From: a bacterium
GTDB taxonomy: Bacteria > CLD3
Direction of reading: 5' to 3'
Assembly (NCBI GenBank): GCA_020850775.1
Contig: JADZEA010000127.1
Location: 1 to 37,436, forward strand
Length of the DNA: 37,436 nucleotides
Under the pieces are notes generated by a model. That model was not told the origin of the DNA and made no database searches. It saw only the letters and a program-made list of their open reading frames with translations. Positions 29,714 through 37,436 of this stretch are shown piece after piece. How positions within the stretch are numbered: position 1 is the first letter of the stretch; each line of letters begins with the position of its first letter. A program made the translations under genes and the position numbers.

Positions 29714-32464
29714 TTACCTTTTAGTTTTATCAATAGTTTCATTAACCTGAAGTTGAGCAGTTGAGTCCTGAGTTGTTAAACTTCCGTCTCCGGCAAGCAT
29801 TTTTTTGAACAAGTCAAGTTTAGCTTTTGCTCTTCTATCGTTTGGAGATTCTGAAACCCATCTTTCAAGCAGTTCAATTCCTTTTTCATAATTTTCCTGA
29901 AGTTCGTAAAAACTAATCAGGTAAGTGCTTACTAAAGCACGTTTTGAAGGGTCAGAATCAAAACCTGAAACGAGAAATTTTTCAATTTTTTCAGCTAATT
30001 CAGGAGGATACTTTACGTCTGTTGAGAGCAAAGTTTGTCCGACGTCTTCTCTTTCCGTGTCTGAAATTTTTTGAGAGAAAAGGTTGTCAAGTTTTGTTTC
30101 CAAAGTTTTTGAGTCGCCTGCTTCGTGGTAAAAAAGTCCGATTTGAGTAGCAATTCCTTTGTGGCGAATCGGGACGACGGTTTCAGGTAAAATTTCGTCC
30201 ATTTGTTTTAGCAGTGCAAGAACTTTTGAGTTGTCATTTTTTTGTCTGTAATTGTACACCAAACGCAAAAATGCAGAGCGATAATTTTGTAAAAGTCCTT
30301 TAACGTTGTCATCAAAAAAGACACTTGGGTCGTTGATTTGGCGATACTTAAATTCCTGAGTGATTTTTTGTTCAAGGATTTCAGGCACAATTCCAAGCGG
30401 AAGATTTTTGTCAGGGTCAGGGTTTTTACTAACTTTGTAAGGTAAAATTTTGAAAGCAAGTCCATCCATTCTCATAAAATCAGCAAGCCCGACCTGATTG
30501 CTTTCAGGAATTGTTACAGCAAAATAAATTGGTCGTTTGTCAATGTTAAACTTGATTAATTGAATAATCATCAAGTCTTGAACTCTAATTCCTCTGCCCT
30601 GAAAAGTTGGTTTGACAAGAACGTCCATCGTTGTTCCCTGAGAAAGTTTGAACTCGTCAAGTGCAGTTTGTGAAAGTGGAATTTTTACTTCCTGAGTTTC
30701 CCAAAGCATTGGTCTGAACTCTTCAAGCACAGCATCTTTAAAAGGGATGTGAATTTTTGGTTCGTTATCCCGTAATTGTTTAATGTACCAATCAGTGTTT
30801 AGAAGGCTAAGGTTCACAATTTTTATGTCTTTACGAATTCCCTCAACTTCTTGCAGGTACCAAAGTGGAAAAGTGTCGTTGTCGCCGTTTGTGAAAAGGA
30901 TTGCGTTTGGTTCACAAGATTGCAAAATGTTGTAAGAGTAATCCCACGCAACGTAATTACCTTTGCGGTTGTGTTCAGGGAAATTTTTGTAAGCCATCCA
31001 AACAGGCAAAGCAAAAAATGAAATTGCAAGAATTCCGGTAAAAATCAGGGTTTTGTTAGTGTTTTTAAGTTTTTGGGTAAGTTCTTCAAGAATTGCTGAA
31101 AGCCCGATTCCAATCCACAAAGCAAAAGCGAAAAAAGAACCAACGTAAGAGTAGTCTCTGTCTCGTGGTTGAGGGTCAGGTTGATTTACGTAAAGAACGA
31201 TTGCGATTCCCATCAAAAAGAAAAAAACAAGGTTTGCCAAAGCGCGTTTCCAGTCTTTTACAAAATGGTGGTAAGCACCAATCAAACCAACTGCAAGAGG
31301 AATTCCTAAAAAAGTCATTCCGTAACCGGGTTCTCCTGTTCTGTAACCTTTTAAAACTTCGCCGAAATCGGGAGAAGTTTTGCCGACAAACTGCCAGGCG
31401 AAGTAACGGACGTACATTTTTTCGATTTGGTAAGACCAAAACGGAGCGTTTCTTTCAAAAACAGTGAGGAACTGGTTTTCGGTTCCGTACTGTTCGCGTT
31501 TCAGGTAAGAGATAAAATTTTTAGCGTTTTCGGGGTTGTTTTCATCAATGATTGTGTTTAAGCCGGAACGAATTAAAATCATTTCGTAGCTTGTGAAACC
31601 TAAAATCAACAAGAAAATGGAGTAAAAAGCAATTGAGAGCGTGATTTTGTTTTCTTTTTGGAATTTGTAGCCAAGGAAAGCGGAAAGGGTTAAAATTACT
31701 AAAATCAGAAGTGGTCCGTCAGTTACGTCGTAAAGCAAAGGAATTCCTGTAACAAAAAGGAAATTAATAAAACCAAGCACAATAAATGAAGCGGCAAAAA
31801 CGCCGAAAATTTTTGTGTAATCAATATTTTTGCTTTTGTCTTTTTGAAAGTAAATGATTAAGGCAATCGTTGGAACTGTCAGAATATTTAAAAGGTGAAC
31901 TCCCGAAGAAAGCCCAATCAGGTAAACAATCAAAAGCAGAATTGCTTCGTTTTCTTCGTCGTTTCGTGCTTGTTCTTCCCAAACAAGAATCAGCCAGAAA
32001 ACTACAGCGGTAAAAAACATTGAAATTGCATAAACTTCAGCTTCAACAGCATTAAACCAAAAAGAATCGGTTGTTGCAAGAGTTAAGGCACCGATTGCTG
32101 AGGAGCCGAAAGTAATAATTTTATCTTCAAAGGTTTTTGGTTTGCCTCGCCAAAACTCAATTAATCTTACAGTTATCAAGTAAGCTAAAAGCACACAAAA
32201 AGCACTTGAAATCACTGAAATTAAATTAATGCGAAAAGCAACATCGCCAAGGAAATCAGGTAGAAATGAAAAAAATCTGCCAAGCAGCAAAAAAAATGGA
32301 GCGCCGGGAGGATGAGGAACTCCAAGAGTGTAAGAACAGGCGATGAACTCACCACAATCCCAAAAAGAAACTGTTGGAGCCATTGTTAAGAAGTAAAGTA
32401 TCAAACTAAGTGTAAAAACTATTCCACCGACGATGTTGTTAGTTTTATCTTTTAATTGGTTCAT
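29714..32464 (-). CDS. DUF2723-family large membrane protein (GT-C / protein O-mannosyltransferase-like)
   Basis: ORF 916 aa; LYFLTMAPTVSFWDCGEFIACSYTLGVPHPPGAPFFLLLGRFFSFLP; many TM segments; INQPDPQPRDRDYSYVGSFFAFALWIG-like loop (VNQPDPQPRDRDYSYVGSFF); TNGDNDTFPLWYLQEVEGIRKDI. Confidence 0.9.
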   Translation of the reverse strand: MNQLKDKTNNIVGGIVFTLSLILYFLTMAPTVSFWDCGEFIACSYTLGVPHPPGAPFFLLLGRFFSFLPDFLGDVAFRINLISVISSAFCVLLAYLITVRLIEFWRGKPKTFEDKIITFGSSAIGALTLATTDSFWFNAVEAEVYAISMFFTAVVFWLILVWEEQARNDEENEAILLLIVYLIGLSSGVHLLNILTVPTIALIIYFQKDKSKNIDYTKIFGVFAASFIVLGFINFLFVTGIPLLYDVTDGPLLILVILTLSAFLGYKFQKENKITLSIAFYSIFLLILGFTSYEMILIRSGLNTIIDENNPENAKNFISYLKREQYGTENQFLTVFERNAPFWSYQIEKMYVRYFAWQFVGKTSPDFGEVLKGYRTGEPGYGMTFLGIPLAVGLIGAYHHFVKDWKRALANLVFFFLMGIAIVLYVNQPDPQPRDRDYSYVGSFFAFALWIGIGLSAILEELTQKLKNTNKTLIFTGILAISFFALPVWMAYKNFPEHNRKGNYVAWDYSYNILQSCEPNAILFTNGDNDTFPLWYLQEVEGIRKDIKIVNLSLLNTDWYIKQLRDNEPKIHIPFKDAVLEEFRPMLWETQEVKIPLSQTALDEFKLSQGTTMDVLVKPTFQGRGIRVQDLMIIQLIKFNIDKRPIYFAVTIPESNQVGLADFMRMDGLAFKILPYKVSKNPDPDKNLPLGIVPEILEQKITQEFKYRQINDPSVFFDDNVKGLLQNYRSAFLRLVYNYRQKNDNSKVLALLKQMDEILPETVVPIRHKGIATQIGLFYHEAGDSKTLETKLDNLFSQKISDTEREDVGQTLLSTDVKYPPELAEKIEKFLVSGFDSDPSKRALVSTYLISFYELQENYEKGIELLERWVSESPNDRRAKAKLDLFKKMLAGDGSLTTQDSTAQLQVNETIDKTKR

Positions 32465-32561
32465 TCAAAAATTATCCTAAATTTTTTTAGCTAAAGTTTG
32501 TTAAAAAACCTTGAAAAGTAGTTTTTTTTTTAGCTTTAGTCAATGCAAGAATTAAGAAAGT

Positions 32562-33491
32562 TCAGTTGTTGGCAGTAACGGTGTAAAAAACGTTTGTATT
32601 GTTTGAAACTGCGTTTGTGTCAGTAAAGTTTGTTGTTGCAACTGTAGTTAGAAAAATCATTGTTGTTGGCTCGTTTGTAGATTTATAAATTTTATAGCTT
32701 GTTGCGTTTGGGATTTGTGTCCAGAAAAGCTGTGCATTGTTTCCCAAAGTTGTGATTTGCAAATCCGTAACTGGTAGCAGAACGTCGTCAAACATCGTAA
32801 TGTTTTTGTTTACAGCGTTTCCGTTTGCGATTACGATTTGAGTTGGGTTTGCAAGGGAACCAAAAAATCCGCGTGGTTCGTTTGAATCTAATTGCAGGTT
32901 AGAATTTTTATCCATAAAAGCCATTGCGTAGTAGGTTCCGTTGGCTAAGTGAACTTCGTAGTTTCCGTTGCCGTTTCCTGTGAAAGTCAGGTTAAAGGCA
33001 GACGGAGTTCCTGTAAAATTTTGATTGTTGTAAGCAAAAATCACAGTTGGTCCGGAATCAGTTCCTGAGTAAGAGATGTTTCCGGCAAAGTAGTTGGTTG
33101 GCGGGACGGCGAGAGCGATATTTTTTCCTGTTTGGTTGCTTCCGCTGACTACAATTTGAGTTGGGATTGTTCCGCCGAAGTAGCCAATTTTATCTGTAAC
33201 GTCAAAGGCAGAATTGGCGTTCACGTCCTGAAAAGCCATTACGTAGTAGCTTCCGTTAGGGACGTTTTGCAGTGAGTAGTTGTAACTTGTTGAGAAAGGG
33301 AATGGGTTAGTTTGTGAGTAAGGCAAGTTAGTCGGGTCAATCGGAGCTGTAGGGAGTTGGCTAAGAGCGGCGACGATTAGTGTTTTCAGGGCACCTGTAG
33401 TTACGTTTGTAACTGTTCCGGTGATGTTTGCGGCAAAAAGGTTTGTGCAAGCTAAAGTTGTTGCAAGCAAGGTTAGTAAAGATTTATTCAT
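32562..33491 (-). CDS. Secreted protein with two tandem repeat units and a C-terminal FN3-like domain
   Basis: ORF 309 aa; MNKSLLTLLATTLACTNLFA signal; repeats GSYYVMAFQDVNANSAFDVTDKIGYFGG and GTYYAMAFMDKNSNLQLDSNEPRGFFGS; C-terminus LQITTLGNNAQLFWTQIPNATSYKIYKSTNEP...NVFYTVTAN. Confidence 0.75.
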   Translation of the reverse strand: MNKSLLTLLATTLACTNLFAANITGTVTNVTTGALKTLIVAALSQLPTAPIDPTNLPYSQTNPFPFSTSYNYSLQNVPNGSYYVMAFQDVNANSAFDVTDKIGYFGGTIPTQIVVSGSNQTGKNIALAVPPTNYFAGNISYSGTDSGPTVIFAYNNQNFTGTPSAFNLTFTGNGNGNYEVHLANGTYYAMAFMDKNSNLQLDSNEPRGFFGSLANPTQIVIANGNAVNKNITMFDDVLLPVTDLQITTLGNNAQLFWTQIPNATSYKIYKSTNEPTTMIFLTTVATTNFTDTNAVSNNTNVFYTVTANN

Positions 33492-35158
33492 TTTTCCTCC
33501 TGTTTTTTATGAATGTTAATCATATTTACGTCATCAATGTACTGAATCAACTCTGGTTCGTCAATTGACTGGAAATTTTCTAAAGTTCTGAAAAGTACGC
33601 GGATTGCGTTTCCTATTGCGTCAAGCACTCTTTTTTCTTTTTCGTCTAACTTGTCATAAATTAGTATTTTAATTATTGTTAAATTACCACTTAAAACAGT
33701 TAAGGGGTCATTAATTTTTTTGATTTCTGCAACTAAGTAGTTGAAGACACTTTTGATTTCACTTTGGATAATTTTATCTTGTGTTTCTGAAAGAATGTCC
33801 TGAAGTTTTTTTAAATCAATGTTTTTCAAGAAATAGATTTCTTTATCGGCTTGTTCATTTTCTACTTCGTGAGAAATTTGGAGGCTTTTTATTTTTTGGT
33901 TTGTTTGTTCGATGAAAGTTTGTTCTTCCACCTCGTGAAATTTTCTGAAAAATTCCAATGCTTTTTGTGGTTTTTGGAATTTTTTATAAGTTTCAAAAAG
34001 TGAGTAGCAAACTTTTTTGATCAGTGGTTTTGATTTTATTTCCTGAGCAAGGTAAAGAGCTTCTTCTAAAAATTTAGTTGAATTATTTATGTTTTTAATT
34101 TTTGCGTAAACGTTGCCAAGGAACAAAAGAGAGTGGATTTCGCCCTTGATGTTTCCAAATTTTCTGTTGTTTTCAAGGGCGTCAGCCAAAGTTGAAATTG
34201 CTTTTTCATTTAAATCCAAGTGATTGTAAGTTTCACCAATCAGGTTTAGAGAATCGCCTTTTTTAGAATTTTTATTTTTTTGTTCAATGATTTGGAGGCT
34301 TTTCATTTGGAATTCGAGGGATTTTTGGTAAGAACCTAATTCTTTGTAAACCTCTCCAATGTTACGAAAACAAGCTTCTCTTAAATCGTCATTGTTAATT
34401 TCCACAGCAATTTCAAGGCTTTTAAAATGATAATCTGAAGCAGTTTTAAAATCTCCTAACTCACTGTAAATATTTCCGATATTATTTAAGGAATTTCCAA
34501 GACCGTAAGAATCCTGAAGTTCCTCTTTAATTTTCATACTTTCGAAATTATACTCAAGTGCTTTTTCAAAATTTCCCAAGCTTCTGTGGATGTTTCCAAT
34601 GTTGTTCAGGCTTGAGGCGATGCTTCTTTTATCGCCAAAATTTTGTTTAATTTCAATGCTTTCAAGGTAATATTTTAGCGATAAATCAAGGTCTCCAATA
34701 AAATGGTAAACAATGCCAATATTATTTAAGATGCTTGCTTTGTTTTTTTCGTCTTTAAGTTGTTTGTAAATTTCTAAACTTTTCAGATAAAATTCTAAAG
34801 CATTGTTTGAGTTTCGTAAAATTCTGTAAGCATTTCCGAGATTGTTGTAAACAGAGGCTTCACCTTGTTTTTCTTTTGTTTGGATAAAAATTTTTAAGGC
34901 TTTTTCCAAGTTTTCAAAGGCTTCATCGAAGTTTGAAAGAACAATGTTGCAAGCTCCAAGGTTCCGTAAACTGTAACCTAAACCTTTTGTGTAGGAAATT
35001 TTTTCAGAAAATTCTTTAGCTTGTTTGCTTAGTTCAATGGCAAAAAGGGAATTATTATTTCTAATTTCCCAGGCAAAATCATTAAAAATATCAATTTTGT
35101 CTTTGATATCGTCAGTTGATTGCAGCTCAAGCTCAAAATCTTTAAAATTATTTGCCAT
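33488..35158 (-). CDS. Tetratricopeptide repeat protein with C-terminal degenerate DHp (HisKA-like) region lacking the phospho-acceptor His
   Basis: ORF 556 aa; many A-YNNIGNxYxxLGDF...ALEY units; coiled-coil ISHEVENEQADKEIYFLKNIDLKKLQDILSETQDKIIQSE; C-terminus EIKKINDPLTVLSGNLTIIKILIYDKLDEKEKRVLDAIGNAIRVLFRTLENFQSIDEPELIQYIDDVNMINI. Confidence 0.85.
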   Translation of the reverse strand: MANNFKDFELELQSTDDIKDKIDIFNDFAWEIRNNNSLFAIELSKQAKEFSEKISYTKGLGYSLRNLGACNIVLSNFDEAFENLEKALKIFIQTKEKQGEASVYNNLGNAYRILRNSNNALEFYLKSLEIYKQLKDEKNKASILNNIGIVYHFIGDLDLSLKYYLESIEIKQNFGDKRSIASSLNNIGNIHRSLGNFEKALEYNFESMKIKEELQDSYGLGNSLNNIGNIYSELGDFKTASDYHFKSLEIAVEINNDDLREACFRNIGEVYKELGSYQKSLEFQMKSLQIIEQKNKNSKKGDSLNLIGETYNHLDLNEKAISTLADALENNRKFGNIKGEIHSLLFLGNVYAKIKNINNSTKFLEEALYLAQEIKSKPLIKKVCYSLFETYKKFQKPQKALEFFRKFHEVEEQTFIEQTNQKIKSLQISHEVENEQADKEIYFLKNIDLKKLQDILSETQDKIIQSEIKSVFNYLVAEIKKINDPLTVLSGNLTIIKILIYDKLDEKEKRVLDAIGNAIRVLFRTLENFQSIDEPELIQYIDDVNMINIHKKQEEK

Positions 35159-35179
35159 TATTTTAAGTCTCTCAATCCA

Positions 35180-36721
35180 CTACTTTTTTTTACTAATGTT
35201 AATAATATTTATGTCATCAATAGTTTTTAGTAAAGTTGGTTCTTCAATTGAGCGTAATTTATTTAAAATATTAGAAATACTGTCAATAGATTTTTCCATA
35301 TTTTGCAAAATACGTATCTCTTTTTCGTTCAATTTTCCTTCTGAAAACATTTTTAGAATTGCCAAATTTCCTTTTAAAACTGTCAATGGTTGATTAAACT
35401 CGTGATTTGTCGTAACAACAGTTGCAACAAACATTGATTTTTTTTCGCTTTCAATGAGTTTATTTTGTGCCTCAATGAGTTTTTGGTTTAAATCAACTAA
35501 CTCTATATTTTTCAACCTGTAGATTTCTTTTTCTTTTTCTGCTTTTTCTACTTCAAAACTTATCTGTAATTTTTTTAGTTTGCTGTCGGATTCTTCGTTA
35601 AAAACTTCTTTTTCCAAACTATGAAATTTTTCGTAGTGTTCAAGTGCTTTGTCAAAATTCTCAATTGCTTCGTAAGTTTTTGAAAATGCTTCGTGAGTTT
35701 TATAAATTAAAGACTTTGCTCCGATACTTTCGGCAATCACAAGGGCATTTTGCAGGTTTTCCAAACTTTGATTGTAATCCTTTAAGTCAAAATAAATCTG
35801 ACCGTAAAACAAATGGCAGTTAGCTTCCTGAAGTTTGTAATTAATTTTCTTGCTAATTTCAAAACTTTTTGTGTTGTACTCTAATGCTTTGTCTGTTTCA
35901 CCAAGCTTTTGGTAAACAACTCCAAGCAAACCCAAATTTATACTGAAATTCTGTTTGTTACCAATTTGCGATGAAATTTCAAGACTTTGCTCTAAGTATT
36001 CAATGGCTTTTACGGGTTCATTCAACTTGAGAAAAATTTCTCCAATGCCTGTTAAAGCAGTTATTTTACTTTTTACCCCTTTTGTTTTTTCCGCAAGTTC
36101 TAACCCTTTTTCGTAATAATCCAATGCTTTTTGGTGTTCTTCCAAGTCAGAATAAACATTCCCAATATTATTGAATGAAGCACACAAGTCTTTTAAATCT
36201 TCTATTTTTTCACGGATTTTCATACTGCTTAAATGATAATCCAAAGCCTTTGGGTAATCACCTAAGTTTCGGTAAAGATTCCCAATATTGTTGTAAACAA
36301 CTGCCTCAAAGTTTTTATCTTTTTCCTTTTTTGCAATTACCAAACTCAAAAAATAACTTTCAAGTGCATTCTTAGAATCACCAATGTTTTTGTAAGCTAT
36401 TCCAATTTTATTTAAAGCAAGTGCTTCTATTTTTTTATTGTTACTTTTTCTTGACAATTCAAGCGTCTCGTTTAGAGTTATCAAAGCATCTTTGTAGTCA
36501 GACAAGTGATTTTGCAGGCTGCCAAGATTGTCTAAAGCCGTCAAAAGACCTTGTTCATAATTTATTTTTCTTGCAATTTCAATAGTTTTTTTAGCTATTT
36601 CATGGGCAAAAGTGTAATCAGAAGATTTTGTTAGTGAATACATCTGATTTAAAATATCAACCTTTTTAAACAGGTCTTTAGTAGATTTTAATTTTTCTTC
36701 AAGCTCAATAATTTTATTCAT
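35180..36721 (-). CDS. Tetratricopeptide repeat protein with C-terminal DHp (HisKA-like) region containing an H-box, no HATPase domain
   Basis: ORF 513 aa; TPR units; ISFEVEKAEKEKEIYRLKNIELVDLNQKLIEAQNKLIESEKKSMFVATVVTTNHEFNQPLTVLKGNLAILKMFSEGKLNEKEIRILQNMEKSIDSISNILNKLRSIEEPTLLKTIDDINIINISKKK. Confidence 0.87.
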   Translation of the reverse strand: MNKIIELEEKLKSTKDLFKKVDILNQMYSLTKSSDYTFAHEIAKKTIEIARKINYEQGLLTALDNLGSLQNHLSDYKDALITLNETLELSRKSNNKKIEALALNKIGIAYKNIGDSKNALESYFLSLVIAKKEKDKNFEAVVYNNIGNLYRNLGDYPKALDYHLSSMKIREKIEDLKDLCASFNNIGNVYSDLEEHQKALDYYEKGLELAEKTKGVKSKITALTGIGEIFLKLNEPVKAIEYLEQSLEISSQIGNKQNFSINLGLLGVVYQKLGETDKALEYNTKSFEISKKINYKLQEANCHLFYGQIYFDLKDYNQSLENLQNALVIAESIGAKSLIYKTHEAFSKTYEAIENFDKALEHYEKFHSLEKEVFNEESDSKLKKLQISFEVEKAEKEKEIYRLKNIELVDLNQKLIEAQNKLIESEKKSMFVATVVTTNHEFNQPLTVLKGNLAILKMFSEGKLNEKEIRILQNMEKSIDSISNILNKLRSIEEPTLLKTIDDINIINISKKK

Positions 36722-36844
36722 AATTCTTCTTTTGAATTTTAGTAAAGTAAGTTAAAAAAAAAATAAAGCTTTTTCAACAATCCTTATTCTTATCTTGAAA
36801 AAATTACTAACTTTAAGCCAAGTAAAATAAGTTTGGCAGGAAAA

Positions 36845-37345
36845 ATGAAAACACACACACTCACTCACGTTGACAATTCAGGAAAAGCAGCAATGGTTGA
36901 TGTTTCCCAAAAACCCGAAACAACACGAAAAGCCACTGCTCAAGCTAAAATCTTTCTTGGCGAAGAGGCTTTCCTGCTTGTCAAACAAAACCAAATCAAA
37001 AAAGGCGATGTTATTTCTGTCGCACAAATTGCAGGAATTTTAGCTTCAAAAAAAACAAGTGATTTAATCCCTCTTTGTCATCCTTTGTTTCTTTCAAAAG
37101 TCGATGTTTCTTTCGAACTTTGTGAAAATGATTTTGCAATTTTAATTAAAGGTTTCGTCCAAACTGAAGGAAAAACCGGAGTTGAAATGGAAGCTCTGAC
37201 TGCTGTTTCAGTCGCAAGTTTAACAATTTATGACATGTGTAAAGCTGTAAACAAAAAAATAGTAATTTCTGAAATCAAACTTCTTTCCAAAAGTGGTGGA
37301 AAAAGCGGTGATTTTAACTTCTCAAACGAAAGTGAACCAAAATGA
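36845..37345 (+). CDS. moaC: Cyclic pyranopterin monophosphate synthase MoaC (ATG start at 36845; the ORF track starts at TTG 36833)
   Basis: LTHVDNSGKAAMVDVSQKPETTRKATAQAKI, AQIAGILASKKTSDLIPLCHPL, GKTGVEMEALTAVSVASLTIYDMCKAV, LLSKSGGKSGDF. Confidence 0.97.
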   Translation: MKTHTLTHVDNSGKAAMVDVSQKPETTRKATAQAKIFLGEEAFLLVKQNQIKKGDVISVAQIAGILASKKTSDLIPLCHPLFLSKVDVSFELCENDFAILIKGFVQTEGKTGVEMEALTAVSVASLTIYDMCKAVNKKIVISEIKLLSKSGGKSGDFNFSNESEPK

Positions 37346-37436
37346 CAAAACCAACCTGGCTTGCTGAAATTCAAAACTGGATTTTTGATATGGACGGAAC
37401 TCTGACAATTGCAATCCACGATTTTGATGAAATCAG
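37342..37436 (+). CDS. HAD-superfamily hydrolase, N-terminal fragment (runs off the right edge)
   Basis: ATG at 37342 overlaps the moaC stop (ATGA); MTKPTWLAEIQNWIFDMDGTLTIAIHDFDEI contains the HAD motif I DMDGTLT. Confidence 0.8.
   Translation, partial: MTKPTWLAEIQNWIFDMDGTLTIAIHDFDEI

Noticed and set aside
33488-36721. Apparent periodic DNA repeats
   Set aside because: The periodicity comes from ~40-codon TPR units in the two genes (AxxYNNIGNxYxxLGD), not from an independent DNA repeat or CRISPR.
33488-36721. Suspicion that the TPR genes have foreign codon usage (more Tyr TAT)
   Set aside because: A hand count gave about 30% TAT in the 556 aa gene versus about 18% in gltA; the difference is too small and the sample too limited.
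1-37436. GGCC also seemed rare (only about three noticed)
   Set aside because: GC-only tetramers are expected to be infrequent at this base composition and I did not count it carefully; not reported as a separate finding.

Overview
This 37.4 kb AT-rich window is gene-dense and looks like ordinary chromosome. Gene content, the short (285 aa) primary sigma factor and the DUF2723 protein suggest an FCB-group bacterium (Bacteroidota/Chlorobi/Ignavibacteria-like); this is inference. Most genes are housekeeping: htpG (cut by the left edge and missing from the ORF track), gltA, gpmI, a YyaL/DUF255 thioredoxin-domain protein, ltaE, rpoD-type sigma, a DegT aminotransferase, tatC-tatA-gatA, serA, pcrA/uvrD, glyA, an acyl-CoA dehydrogenase, nadB, moaC and the start of a HAD hydrolase. 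I saw no tRNA, rRNA, CRISPR array or transposon. Most worth a second look: (1) a tandem pair of TPR proteins (33488-36721, minus) that end in a histidine-kinase-like DHp helix pair with no HATPase domain. One copy keeps an H-box (NHEFNQPL) and its paralog has Lys where the His should be. Both are translationally linked to a small secreted repeat/FN3-like protein. (2) Near-total absence of the tetranucleotide GATC: I found only 2 by eye where base composition predicts on the order of 100, while its isomer GTAC is common. (3) A radical SAM-like protein with a non-canonical CX8CX2C cluster motif. (4) An adjacent membrane polyferredoxin and FAD/NAD(P) reductase with no obvious partner. (5) A DUF2723 (GT-C-like) and GT2 pair that may act in surface glycosylation. 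All counts and alignments were done by eye and need computational confirmation.
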